From positions 30,765,315 to 30,829,314 of the forward strand of contig NC_133232.1 of the NCBI RefSeq assembly GCF_040436345.1: DNA of 64,000 nucleotides. The letters are read 5' to 3'. The translations under genes and the position numbers were made by a program. The DNA comes from Pagrus major (Eukaryota; Chordata; Actinopteri; Spariformes; Sparidae). Positions 52,601 to 63,775 of the stretch are shown here, one piece after another. Position 1 is the first letter of the stretch. Every line of letters begins with the position of its first letter. Under the pieces are notes generated by a model. It was not told where the DNA came from. It worked only from the letters and a program-made list of their open reading frames with translations, and did not search any database.

Positions 52601-55600
52601 CACACGGCTCTGATTTGTTGTTTGCCATAAAATGTTAAAAATGTGTTGATGTATTTATGATTTAGGTTGATTAGCACAAAATTTATTGCCGACTGTTTTG
52701 ATAATCGATTAATGATTTCATTCATATTTCAAGCAAAAACACTCATTCACTGCTTCTAGCTTCTCAAATCGAACATTTACAGTTTTTCTAAGTCTTCCAT
52801 GATAGCTGTAATGGTGTCGCTAAAATAATCCTCTGATTAGATTAATGCAGCGACTGGTGAAATCTCTTCTTAACCACAGTTAAAGAAATCCCTTAACCAT
52901 TGGCACAACAATGCATCACACTGCTTCATCGATGTCAAATCACATCATTCAAATAACAGCTTTAGCTTCCAGACACTTAACTCTTAATCAGCTTTGAGTC
53001 ATCATCTGGAAATGACCTTACCTGGAAATAAGCTCTCTGATGTGCTGTTGTGTGAGGGTGTATCGAGCAATCTGGAGCAAAGTGTCATGTCCTCAGTTTG
53101 ACCTCTGGTCATCTCACAAATACTTTATTAAAATTTATACTCAAGATCAGGATTTTAGAGAGTGGTTTTATTTAAGGGAGGTTGGTTTTGAAATATCTTC
53201 ACATAGTAAATTAAATATACTTTGATTTTGGACTGTTGGTTCCCACAACTGTCATCAGAAATCAGACAAATCCTGATTTTTGCATAAAACTGGTTTATTG
53301 TTGTGAGTTTTTCCAGCTTCAAACCAGTGAGAAGAAAAACACAAATACAGAAATCTTTCAATTAAAATAAATTAGTTTGGCAGAAGATAGTGTGTAGACG
53401 GAGGACCACATCATTCAAAGTAAGACCTAATTAAGAAAATATATTCTACTCAGTCTTATCAACATGTCTGTCAAATCATGTTGTTGTTAGCATTGTAGAA
53501 ATCTCGGTGCAGCCATGAATCCCTGTTACCTCTTAGTGTTGAATCTGTTGCGTCACTCGCTCTGCCTCCCTCCTGCAAGCTGGGTCGGCTGCAGACAGGG
53601 TGGGGTGATGTGTAATTGAATACATGCTGCCATTCATTGAGGAGTGAGAGGAGGAGAGTTAAGGGTGCTCATAAAAAGCTGGGCGCAGTGCCAGCCACCA
53701 ACGCCACTGGAGCTGGGTGACGACCACAGCGCTCAGTCCTTCATTCAGCCCACACCCCCCTCCAGCCTCGTCCTCATTCAGGGGGAAGCACATGTGCAGG
53801 ATGATACACATTAATGTTGCAAATGTAACCCAATACTGAAGTGGCGAGAGGAAGCCATTAAAAGTCAGAATAGTGCACGTTTAGGTTGGCTTCATATAAA
53901 AATCATTACAGGCTGATGACGCTGATGCTCCTCTGTTTTCCTTGCAGTTGGTGGCGTCGATCGTCTTCATCAGTTTCGGAGTGGTGGCTGCCTTCTGCTG
54001 CGCCATCGTCGATGGAGTTTTCGCTGCGAGGCACATCGTGAGTTAACACCCAAGCGTCTGCTTCTTTATTTAAACTAATAAATTATGAATATGGATAACA
54101 CTTATATGTCCCGACTTATAGCAAGCTTATTAATCAATGCCATCCTCATGAAAGCTTAATAAACTCCGTCTGCATTAGATATATAGTCAAACATGTGCCC
54201 TTCTGCAAGGGCATTCCCCACATATGAAAGGATAAAGCAGCTGCTGCACCCTCCTCACTGAGACAAATATATTTTGTGGTAGAGGGAGATTGTTCTCCAT
54301 TACGCAAAGTACATAAAACAATAAATAACCGCTAATGCACTCTTAAAACAATTATGCCAAAATAAGTTAGGGCTGGGTGAAAAAGGAGATGAGCACCATT
54401 AGCAGGTTTTCGTTAGCCGGTCGTGTCAGTGAAATGGAAAAGGGAAACACACTGTTGAATGAAGGAGGTTTAGGAAAAGCGGAGTGATGCAGTGATACAG
54501 CGAAGAGATGAAGAAGCTATCAGATGACGTGTTACACATTGTGCTTTACAATTTTTCTGACTATTTATTACATTTATCTACATTTCCTTTCCTGCTTTGC
54601 CTCGACTATTCGTCAAATGTGCGGCTGCACAATTAAGGGCATGGCAACCACAAGCATGATTCTTATAGTGGATTAGTCATTTTGTGCAGTATTGATTATG
54701 TGCATCTAAAGTGTCTGCATCCAGTCAAATGTGTCCTATTCCCAGAAAGGATTTCAGTAATATTTCATAAATTAATTGTGCATCCCTAGAATAACATAAA
54801 GGTAATTCTCTCCCAAACACTGACCTACAGTACATCATGTACTAACAGAGTTCAGTATGCTGTTACATGATATTGTGGAATAGATTTGTGATTATGATTA
54901 ATAAATGATGATTTATTTTGATGTTCGGATGTCACGTTCATATGTTTTCCTGTATAATGTGTGTAGCATATAACAACAAGGAAATACAGACAGGTTGGAA
55001 GTTTATTTTGTCAGAGAGGCAGAAGATGTCCCTCACTGTCTGTGTTCGTTGTGAAGAGCCCGACCGATACTCGATTTCTGGGGCTGATGCCAGTATTTGA
55101 TGCTGATGCCTTTCAAAGACAGGACCTCAAGATGAAAATGCTTCCCGGAAAGTTAATTTATGTTGTGTTTCAGCCGGTCAGCAGACGGTCTGCAATTAAT
55201 CAAGTCACCACAAACTAATTGATATAATGAATCTGGATTTTTTTGTGGCCCCTGTGGTTTTTAAATGATGGAGCAGTTTCTCGCTCGATAATAGCAGCAT
55301 TGCTGACCGGCTCTCTGAATTCCTGCCTCCTTTTCTTCCAGTTTAGTTTCAGCTTTTCTAGGTATTCCAGTGATGAAATATATAAACATGTTGTTGATTG
55401 TGCTGCAGGACCTCAGGCCTCTGTACGCTGGTCGTTGTGCGTACCACTCCAGCGAGACTGCGTCTGAGCGCGATGTAAGAAACACACATGAATTCATCCT
55501 GCATGCGTTTGCATGTGATTAACTGTTGCCAGAAGTCGACCCAAAGTGAAAAGACTGTGAAATACTTTGTGACTTTCAGGTGCCCTGTCAGACATCGTCA

Positions 55601-57696
55601 CGCACGTCCTGTAACCTGCGCGTGAAGAGCAACACCTGTTACTGCTGCGAACTCTACAACTGCGGGAAGTGAGTACGCTGAGCGGCCGAGCAAAACCTCT
55701 GAATCAGCGGCTACTCGCTTTGCTGTGTTGCTTCGATTGTTTGGATCTGTCATGTGTACCCTTGTGACATTTTTGTGGGAGATTTCTTTGCTCTGCAACT
55801 GCTGTTGATTGTATTAGAACAAGAATGTTTCTTTTCTGTTAACCTTTGTTTCAGAGAACATCCTCTTATGGGACTTCAGAATAAAGATGTTTTGAAAAAG
55901 TTTAGGAAATCATCCATGATTTGGAAGTAGGTCCCTTTTTTTCTAAAACCATATCGGCCATTGATGATCAATTCATGACATTTTTTTCTTTTTTTCAATC
56001 AGTGATGATTGAAGCGAAGTAATGATGTAGAATTAATCCTCCATAGCAATGTGTTTTTAGGGTGCCATCTCCTCTGCATGTCCTTTTTGTGTCTAAGTAA
56101 CCATCCATGTCCTCTGTGTCTCTATCAGATTTGAACCGAAAAACATCAGAACTTTTACAGACATAGACTCATTTATCCCTATAAATCAAACCCTGTTGTA
56201 CGTCCTTCATTGTGTCCTGAATACAAACACACTGAGCCTGATTTTAAGCATTTGAAAAAACTTTATTAGTGACTTTTGTGGCTTGACTGTAGGCTGTTTC
56301 CCTCTCTGTCCCACCCACTGGGCTAGCCGTGTCGAGGTGATTGGAGGCTACCATGAGTACACGGATGTGAAGAGCTGCCAGGACGTGGTGCACCTCTATC
56401 ACCTGCTGTGGTCCGCCACCATCCTCAACATCGTGGCCCTCTTTCTGGGCATCATCACCGCTGCAGTGCTGGGAGGATTCAAAGACATGGTAGGTCAAGT
56501 GAATGAAGAGCTGAGTCCAAGACTACATGTTGGTCTATCAGTGTGGATTTGTCAGTATGAGCTGATGTCAAGGTTTTGTTATTCTGCTTGTCCTTGTCAG
56601 ACTCCCTCTGCTGCCTCAGAGAGCTCATCTGAACCAGAGGCCCTCACAGCTCCAGTCCCCTCAGAGCCGCCTCCACCCACCACTTCACTCAACTCCTTTT
56701 ACAACACTGCCCCCTGCCTGCCGCCTTACACTGCCTACGACCTGCAGGTACAGAGAGAGCATATATATATACAGTTTATATTCAAAATGATTACCTCACT
56801 TCCTCACATTAAATCAGATGTTACTGCGCTATAAACTATCAAAATAATGTTTCGTGACAGCTTCTACAGAAGGGAAAACAAAAATAAGTTTAATATTAAA
56901 AAAGTGACAAAGATATTAAACATTAAAATTCAAACATTTTTAAGGATTTCCAGAACTCAAATGATCCTCAGTTACATTTTTTTATGCCTGTAGTCAAGTC
57001 AGATCTTATATTTTCTATTATGTTGGTGTTCTTCTCTCAGAAAATGATTAAAGTGGTTAAATCAAAGTCTGCATGCTCTTATAACAAGCAGCTTATAAAG
57101 GAGGCAGAGTCCACCCCCCTCTCCGACATACAGCCTCTTCTCCCTCCTCCATCCTCCTGCCTGTAAAACCTGGAAATTGATCTCGACGCGCCACAGTGAA
57201 GGATGTCTAAATTCCTAAAATGCTCCTCAAGGACAGCGGAGGCTTGCCGGAGGAGCAGTGGGAGCAGGACTCTACAAATGTTCCTCTGTATTGATTAGTC
57301 GTCTTGTGATTAGAGGTGATCGAATGCGCTATCTCCTCGTATCTCTTCCTCGGTACTAAGACGAGGACTTTCACACCTTCTGCCATCACTTACTTTAAAC
57401 TCTGGGAGGAAGGTAACAAGAGCACATGAACCCACTAAGGACCCAAATTCTGAAAATGACCTTTAGATTTGAGATTTTTACTCAGAATTTAACTTCACAC
57501 TGCTTTTTTTCCTGTCTTGTGTTAATATGTCTTTCTCTTGTCTTTCCTGCAGGGCTCCTACATTTTCCCCGACCCTGCAGGCCTGTCAGATGACTCCCAG
57601 TCCGGAGCCAGCCACCTGTGGCCCACGATGATCCCTCCACGCTACTCTCCTCCTCACAACCACCCCGACGAGAAGCCCCCACCGTACAGCCCGTAA
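46672..57696 (+). CDS. TMEM255A: transmembrane protein 255A (four-span, PPxY tail)
   Basis: Membrane protein of little-known function, family TMEM255. Nine coding exons: 46672-46732, 50617-50759, 52047-52109, 53948-54037, 55409-55474, 55580-55668, 56327-56489, 56601-56747, 57553-57696. They join to 321 residues, somewhat shorter than human (about 359), mainly in the loop after exon 5. Four hydrophobic spans: exon 2 ([20 protein letters not shown]), exons 2-3 junction ([14 protein letters not shown]), exon 4 ([20 protein letters not shown]) and exon 7 ([18 protein letters not shown]). Exon 6 is a cysteine cluster ([12 protein letters not shown]). The tail is proline-rich with PPPYSP, a WW-domain ligand of NEDD4-type ubiquitin ligases. 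[16 protein letters not shown] is near-identical to human. Confidence 0.96.
47592..47861. mobile_element. miniature transposon with TGTTGTCA ends and internal TA run
   Basis: Left end GTGTTGTCACGATACTGG and right end AATACTTTTGACAACAC are inverted copies. The inside carries GATATTTCGATACC, GGTATCGATA-like words and a TA run at 47806-47822. About 270 bases, non-coding, a common fish inverted-repeat element. Family not assigned. Confidence 0.6.
48000..48235 (-). repeat. GTACTT-type dispersed repeat
   Basis: GAGTAAAAGTACAGACATTG, GTAAAAGTGAAAAGCATGTA and AAAGTACAAGTACCGCAAAA are reverse-strand words of the family seen at 1840-2815. Intronic in TMEM255A. Confidence 0.55.
51191..51738. repeat. 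dispersed element with TTCACCCAAAAATGAAAATTC end
   Basis: Left end GTTCACCCAAAAATGAAAAT and right side GATGAGAAGATAATGATGG with TTTCATTTTTT are roughly inverted. Inner words TGGTGTAATCCAAGTCTC and GTGAAGCTCCAGAAATGTTT recur in a second copy at 58912-59176. Non-autonomous, widely seen in fish. Confidence 0.6.
52541..52567 (+). repeat. GT dinucleotide microsatellite
   Basis: About 13 GT units in TMEM255A intron 3. Confidence 0.9.
52650..52870 (-). repeat. fragment of the AATCGATTAAT-type repeat
   Basis: GATAATCGATTAATGATTTC, CAAGCAAAAACACTCATTCA and a final AATGCAGCGACTGG are reverse or variant words of the family at 14584-14990. In TMEM255A intron 3. Confidence 0.5.
55056..55110 (-). repeat. 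fragment of the hAT-like element family of 16255-16820
   Basis: AGAGCCCGACCGATACTCGA equals, with small changes, the reverse complement of the right end of the CUL4B intron 4 element. In TMEM255A intron 4, and the other end is not clear. Confidence 0.45.
57041..57166 (+). CDS. TMEM255A: candidate alternative last exon of TMEM255A
   Basis: A CTTCTCTCAG acceptor opens a phase-0 frame of 41 codons: [20 protein letters not shown], then [20 protein letters not shown] and L, then TAA. Exon 8 ends in phase 0 at 56747, so direct joining is in frame. The product would keep all four membrane spans but swap the PPPY-bearing tail for a basic then proline-rich one. The acceptor is good and the frame is unusually open. 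There is no direct support beyond sequence. Confidence 0.45.
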   Translation, partial: KMIKVVKSKSACSYNKQLIKEAESTPLSDIQPLLPPPSSCL

Positions 57697-58547
57697 CATG
57701 CCTTTTCGCAGCACAGAGGGCGCCTGAAACGTTAGCGGGTGCTGTTAGAGGCTGATTGAGTGGTTTGAATGCACAACTCCTCCGGGCTCTTCCTCACGAT
57801 CGTTGAGAACTGTGATGGAGGAAAGGTGGTGAGGAAGAGGAGGAGGAGGATGGCCACAGAGCACGCTAACTTTGAGTTCAGCCCGTCACAAGGGAGCGAG
57901 TTGTTTGTCTCCCCGGGCACCGCTCACACTCATGCCTGCACTGTGTGTGTCACATCAAGAGAGAGACAACCGGTTCACAGCCAGGACTGTTTACACATCT
58001 ATCTGCCTTAATGCAAAAACGGACTCCCGGTGCCGCAGCACCTGGACTTATTCTCTCCTCCAGCTCATGCTCTATGTTCACCTCTCTTTAGTACAAACTG
58101 TAAACGCTTCCTGACCACAGGTGAGCTACCAGCCTCGTGTGAGATTAATGCAGAGTTAGATGAAAGCTTTGGCGTATATCCCAAATCCGAATAAGCTAGA
58201 AAATTGAAAATTGGTAGCGTCGTCAGCCCAAGCAGTCGTTTCTTTAGCAGCCAGTAGTGTCACCGTACGTTATTAAAGGCAAAGTTAGTAGTACCGGAGG
58301 TGTTACATGCTTATAATGTATGTACAGCAGTATGATATACAGTTACCAGTTAAGCCTAAGGTATAGATCACGGTATCTATTTATCAACTCTTCAGTTTAT
58401 CTCGATCAATGTGTGGTGAACTTTGCAGAGCAGTGTTAATGAAGAAATAAGCTATTCTGCAGTAGTTGTTGGATCAGGGCGGTTAACAATTACACTCCAA
58501 CCCCTATTTATTGTATTTTCACTGAAAGCATCAAAGCAGGTACGCAT

Positions 58548-58578
<31 letters not shown>

Positions 58579-58860
58579 TTGTAAGTAGTAGTAAAATCAC
58601 ATCTATGAGTTGAAACGTGTCGTCTTTGTCAGGAATAAACACTGAGTGTGAACAGTCAGTGCTGGATTCACTGACAGGAGATGGAAGATCACGAAACCCC
58701 CCCCCCAAAAAAAGAATAAGACGTGTTGTTCACCGAGGAAGAGAGTAAACTGGTCACTGTCGGCTTTAATCACTGCTTTTTATAAGTTAAACAACACATT
58801 CTCAGGGGCTGATTGTCAGTTCCTTTTTGTCTTGCCATTAAAAAATGTTTTGTGTAATTC
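57697..58860 (+). other. TMEM255A 3' untranslated region
   Basis: Non-coding. Includes a TC run at 58553-58579 and a short C run near 58698. ATTAAA at 58837-58842 followed by GTTTTGTGTAATTC is the best candidate 3' end. AATAAA at 58633-58638 is an alternative. Confidence 0.5.
58553..58579 (+). repeat. TC dinucleotide microsatellite
   Basis: About 13 TC units in the TMEM255A 3' untranslated region. Confidence 0.9.
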
Positions 58861-58911
58861 AAATAGTGTGTTTTTCCTTTTTAGCCGAGATAGCAGCGTG
58901 GCTCCGTGGAC

Positions 58912-59176
58912 GGTCACCTACACGCTGATGGAAAGTCAGGTGAAGTTTCAGAGTAAAACAGTGTCGCAGCATTAAACTAAACAACTGAACGAAACATTAA
59001 ATGGCTCCATAAAGTTTGTCCGGTGTAATCCAGGTCTCAGGAAGTCCCGTCTACTTCAGCCGTTTAGAACACTGTTCTGCTATGAAGCTCCAGAAATGTT
59101 TTGCTGACAGCGATCCACAGCACGAGGATGAGAAGACAACGAGTGAATTTTCATTTTTGGGTGAACGTATCCTTTA
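58912..59176. repeat. second copy of the TTCACCCAAAAATGAAAATTC-type element
   Basis: ATGGAAAGTCAGGTGAAGTT at the left and AATTTTCATTTTTGGGTGAA at the right. TGTAATCCAGGTCTCAGGAA and GAAGCTCCAGAAATGTTTTG match the copy at 51191-51738. It lies between TMEM255A and ZBTB33 3' ends. Confidence 0.6.
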
Positions 59177-59399
59177 ACTCTCCACAGAGCGCCATCATCT
59201 GGTCAAACTTTTTAATTTCCAAAAACTGGAGTTTATTATCTCACTCTCATATTTTGCATTCAGAAATAAAAAAATGATTGTTGCGTTTTTAGGTTTGCTC
59301 ACTTTCAGATGCTCGAGAAGGAACATCGCAAAGAACAAAACGCAGTAGGTTAAAAAAGTTTACATGCTGGTAGTGCAAGACAATTAAATTAAAATTGTA

Positions 59400-61891
59400 A
59401 AAGAATAATTTATTTACAATCTGGGAACCCTCATTGCTAACTGACAGAAAAGGGACATTTTGTACAATGCCAACATGATTTAATAACTATTTCATTTTTG
59501 TCTACGGCTATAAACCTAATAAATACATCTGAAACCGTAAAAAGGGGGATTAACACAAATATACACTGTACATCACACACCGATGTTAATCTGTTAATTA
59601 AAAACAAAATCCTGCATGATTTTATTGAATGACACAATAGATTTCCATGTTAGCACTACCGTTTTTACTCATACTGACCAATCACTACATCTTGACAAAA
59701 TGGAAAAACAGTGAAAAAATAAAAATATTACCACAAAAAAAGATGCAACACTAAGTGCTATGTGTTCGGACTGAAATAATCCTCAGGTCATGTCAATCCT
59801 ATCATCTCATTTGTATGCAAAACCTCTCGCCTCCGCTGTGACGCCGGCGGATTTTGCATTAAAAATAGCATTTTAATATCACAAATGGCATGGCACCCAA
59901 CGGAAATAAAAATATACAGGTGTATCAAAATAAAACAGAAGGTGTTTAATGGACCGAAAGAATAAAAAAAAACAAAAAACAAACACAGCCGTTTCTCCAA
60001 CCAGACAAATTAAATAACCATTCTGTCTTCCCTGCCACAAAACCCACATGTGGGATCACCGACAATCACATTATTAAAATATATATTTCAGATCAGAACG
60101 AACATTTACAGAATTGGGTTTTAAATGGAATGAATGGAATAAATCAGTCCAGAAACTTTCCTCGACTCTGTTAAAATGTCTGATCCTTAAAAACGGACTG
60201 ATGGAAGGAGTTAAAAATAAGGGCGACCTTGTTTTATTTCAATATGGGACACCGTCCTGGTCACACACAGGGTCCTCTGAAACATTTAAAGAAAAGGATT
60301 CAGTGGATTCAGCTTCTTGATGTCGTCAGTAGATTTAGTCAACATGGCCTAAAGGTTAGAAACCACCGCTGAAACAACAAAGACATCGTTCTGATGACTC
60401 ATCTAAACACCTTGTGCCTCAGATCATTTGTCTGAAACAGAACCGGAGGCTGACGACCCAAAAGGAACCAACAGCGAGCGAGCGTCCGACTGTCGCTTAA
60501 CATCCGACACCCTCTGTCTGCACCGACGTCTTTAAAAAAAATGCACTTCTGTTATGTCATGTAAACAAAACATGCACCTATCAGATGTAGAAAAGCTGCA
60601 GTCGAGATCTGACTGGAGACAAAACCAAGCGAGTAACAGACGGGTGAGTACTTGCACTCTTTTATAAACAATGATCATTTTCCTTGATACGGCTCCAGCT
60701 TAGTTAGATAGAGAGAGGAGTGTCCAAATTATTTATACATCACTAACAGCGTAATTTTCTTACGTTTTAATTGTTTGACAGATTTTCTTTTAATTTCCAG
60801 AGTGCCTGGACTGCTTCTGGTTTTCCATATTTTGTCTCTACACTGTATTACATTGAGCAACCGGTCACCTCCCTCCTCTTCCAATGCTTTTGATGTAACG
60901 TAGGCTTACAGTCATATCGGCTGTAGATCGTGCATTGCTGCTCAACCTTATAAAATTAATCTCTCGCCATCTGTGTTGACGGCTGACTGGAGGGGAAACG
61001 GAAACGCTACAGACATCGGTGTCAATTTTGAGCAGTTAAAATAGGCTGGAGGTGGATCGAGTGGGCGAAAATCTTAAAAATCAAGCACAGAAGCAGAGGG
61101 ATCAGGTTTTCAGACTGAGAGCTGAGCCTGTCCTCTGACACACGGAGCATGTTGGGGCACTTTTTTTGCTTGTCTATGACTTTTAAAGTGACAGGAATGA
61201 ATAGAAACAGGACGTCTGAGTAGGCTCAAAATGACGCTCCACATCGCGCAGCGTCTCTTGAGACCAGTTAGGAAATTGCAATAGAAAACTATTTCATTGA
61301 TTCTGTCGCTGGCGCTCGCATTAAGTTATGATACGGTGCTGAACACACACGACTTGTTACAGCTCTTGATTAAATACCTCGACATCCTGTCCTCTGCTCT
61401 GTTGGTTCTTGCATGGAATTCATGTCATCCATATAAACTAATGTTTTCTTTAGGACTTTGTGAACTAATTCTGTATTTCATCATTTATTCTAATGATACT
61501 AGAGATCAAGGCTATTGATCGAGCAGAGTTACATGAGTCAAGGTACGGTCACATTAAACTACCCTGCAACTATTCGCTCCGTCCTCGCTTCGCTTCAGTT
61601 GAAGCCGGCGTGGCTGATGAATTCAAGCGTTTGTTTCCTGTTTTGGTGCAATCTTGGTTCCTCTTTGATCAACTTTAACCATGTGGCTCTGGTATTGTTC
61701 TAGCGTGCATCATCACCATGTTTAGCACATTATTACACCAAAAATCTTGTTCATCTGCAAGTATAATGTGACTAAACTTCCTGCTGACACTATCGAGAGT
61801 TACAGAATAATATTGTTGACATGGAACCAAAAAGAAAAGAAAAGGTCGGGGGCACCTGAAAAGGCACAGGTAATGGAGCAGCAAGTGTTGC
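59400..61891 (-). other. ZBTB33 3' untranslated region (inferred) and convergent gap
   Basis: Non-coding stretch after the ZBTB33 stop. On the minus strand an AATAAA at 59414-59409 marks a possible distal end, giving a long 3' untranslated region of about 2.4 kb, which is plausible for this gene but unproven. No other exon is seen. Short open frames are not supported. Confidence 0.4.
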
Positions 61892-63775
61892 TCAGTATGT
61901 CTCTGGTATAACAAAGTCAAACTCTGTGGCTCCCTGTGGAGGAGTGTTCACTGCTGAATCTGGTCTGGCGTGAGCTTCGGGCGTCATGTGGGCATCGGGC
62001 TCGACAAAGATGTCGTCCCAGTTCAACATCCTGGTCTGGGTGGAGGAGTGGACGTCTTCGCCGGCGGTGGTTATGTGATGCACGCTGCCGTCCTCGGATA
62101 TGACAGGGACCCCTGGCCCGTCAGTAGTCCATGAGTACGACTTCATCTGCACCGTTTTGCACGGCAGCAGTCGGTACAGGTTGTTGTCGGTGTCATCCTT
62201 CTCTTTCCTCCCGCTGGGATCCTGGTTGTGGGCTTGCTTGCAGTGGGTGGAGAGTACCTGGTAGTTCATGAACATTTGATTGCATACCAAGCACTGGTAC
62301 CTCCTCTCCCCCGTGTGGTGGATCTCATGTTTAGTTCTGTACTCCGCCAGAGCAAAGACCTTGTTACAGTAGCGACACGGGTATTTCTTTTCCCACGAGT
62401 GGGTGTTGAAGTGGCGGCGGAGACTCGTCAGGCAGACGTAGGGGCGCTTGCAGACGATGCACACATAGAAAGTCTTCCCATCCATGATGAGCTCGTAGTG
62501 ATCCTCCAGCTCTGTTTTGGTCCTTTTCTTGTTTGGGCTGCCTTTCTGTGACGGGGGTGTTTTATCAAGGGGTTTTAAAGGCGTTGCCATTAGCGACCTC
62601 TTCCCTTTATTGGCTTTAGAGCCTCCTTCGCCTGGATCTTCCTTCACTGGGACAATGTCATAAGTATCTTCTCCAATGTTGGCGTACACTTTACAGCCTG
62701 ATGAAATTGAGTCGATCTCTGTGGCTGTGTTGAGCGTCACTGTCTTTTTTGCCGCCACGGTCGATTTGGGAATGTTTTTTTGATTGGCTGCGCCTTCAGA
62801 CACATCCAAGAGCATTATTTTAAAATCCCCCTGCTGAGATGAAGTGGAGACTTGCTTCTTGTGGACACCCATTATATCACTGTTCTCAGAGGACTGAGAC
62901 ACACTCGAGGGCTCAGGGGTGAAACTGCTCGCCCTGGCTGGAGTTGCGGGAGCACTTCCTGAGGAAACTCTGGCGGGGGAAGACGAGTTAGCGGAGCTGC
63001 TGTCTGGACTGCGCAGAGGGCTGTTGTTGGGCAAACTGGGGTTTGGACAACTGATGCTGGGGGGCTTTGTAGCATTTGTTCTCACTGGGGTTCGGGCTTT
63101 CTCTACAGGTTTTGCAACTGCTTGATTTGATTCTTTATTTTGCTTTGATGCTACAACCCCTGAATCAACTGAATCCACATCAATAACCTCGTCAGTGCTG
63201 GCTTTCTGACTGGTTGTACTGGTTTGAGCATCTGTTTGTGAGACAAACATAACATCACTGTCCGAGTCCTCGTCGTTACCTGCGGGTTTGCTCGTCTGAT
63301 TGAATTCCTCTGCAGATATCGAGAACGACTCTGTGATTATCGGCATCATCTCTGCAGATGCGTCACTTTTGTTTCCCGTGTCCTTCGACAAACCAGGCAG
63401 GCCCTTAACTTGTGATAACGGGGACCCCAAGTTTGCAATGAACTTGACTCCCAGTATCTGTCCAGCGTTTATGAGCTCCTCAAGCATGTCAGAGCGGACA
63501 CGTATAATCTTGGAGGTGTAAATGTAATTGAGAATCTCCTCGAAGATTTCAGCTTTGATGAAGTTTAACTCGATCACTTGTCCGGCGACGCTGAAGAGCT
63601 GGTGGAAGTACGTACTCGAAGCAGACAGGATTGTTTTGTGGGCTCTGAATTTCTTGTCCTGAATGATAATGGTGACGTCGCAAAATAATCCATGGTTTCG
63701 CTGCTCGTTCATGGACTTCAGCACAGATTCTGAGTACTGTGTGTCGGTCGCAGATATCAGCTTCAGACTAGGCAT
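61892..63775 (-). CDS. ZBTB33: Kaiso, BTB and zinc-finger methyl-DNA-binding repressor
   Basis: Nuclear repressor that binds methylated CpG pairs and the TCCTGCNA site, and partners p120-catenin. Single coding exon, 627 residues (human 672). Start chosen at 63775 (MPSLKLISATDTQYSE): a longer frame from 63796 crosses a CTCTGCAG splice acceptor right before CCATG, so the upstream codons are intronic. The BTB domain spans about residues 12-118 (NEQRNHGLFCDVTIIIQDKK, ASSTYFHQLFSVAGQV). An acidic and Ser/Pro-rich middle follows, with TATEIDSISSGCKVYANIGE conserved. Three C2H2 fingers sit at about 437-515 (YVCIVCKRPYVCLTSLRRHF, YPCRYCNKVF, YQCLVCNQMF). The tail EFDFVIPETY parallels human EFEFIIPESY. 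Confidence 0.97.
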   Translation of the reverse strand: MPSLKLISATDTQYSESVLKSMNEQRNHGLFCDVTIIIQDKKFRAHKTILSASSTYFHQLFSVAGQVIELNFIKAEIFEEILNYIYTSKIIRVRSDMLEELINAGQILGVKFIANLGSPLSQVKGLPGLSKDTGNKSDASAEMMPIITESFSISAEEFNQTSKPAGNDEDSDSDVMFVSQTDAQTSTTSQKASTDEVIDVDSVDSGVVASKQNKESNQAVAKPVEKARTPVRTNATKPPSISCPNPSLPNNSPLRSPDSSSANSSSPARVSSGSAPATPARASSFTPEPSSVSQSSENSDIMGVHKKQVSTSSQQGDFKIMLLDVSEGAANQKNIPKSTVAAKKTVTLNTATEIDSISSGCKVYANIGEDTYDIVPVKEDPGEGGSKANKGKRSLMATPLKPLDKTPPSQKGSPNKKRTKTELEDHYELIMDGKTFYVCIVCKRPYVCLTSLRRHFNTHSWEKKYPCRYCNKVFALAEYRTKHEIHHTGERRYQCLVCNQMFMNYQVLSTHCKQAHNQDPSGRKEKDDTDNNLYRLLPCKTVQMKSYSWTTDGPGVPVISEDGSVHHITTAGEDVHSSTQTRMLNWDDIFVEPDAHMTPEAHARPDSAVNTPPQGATEFDFVIPETY

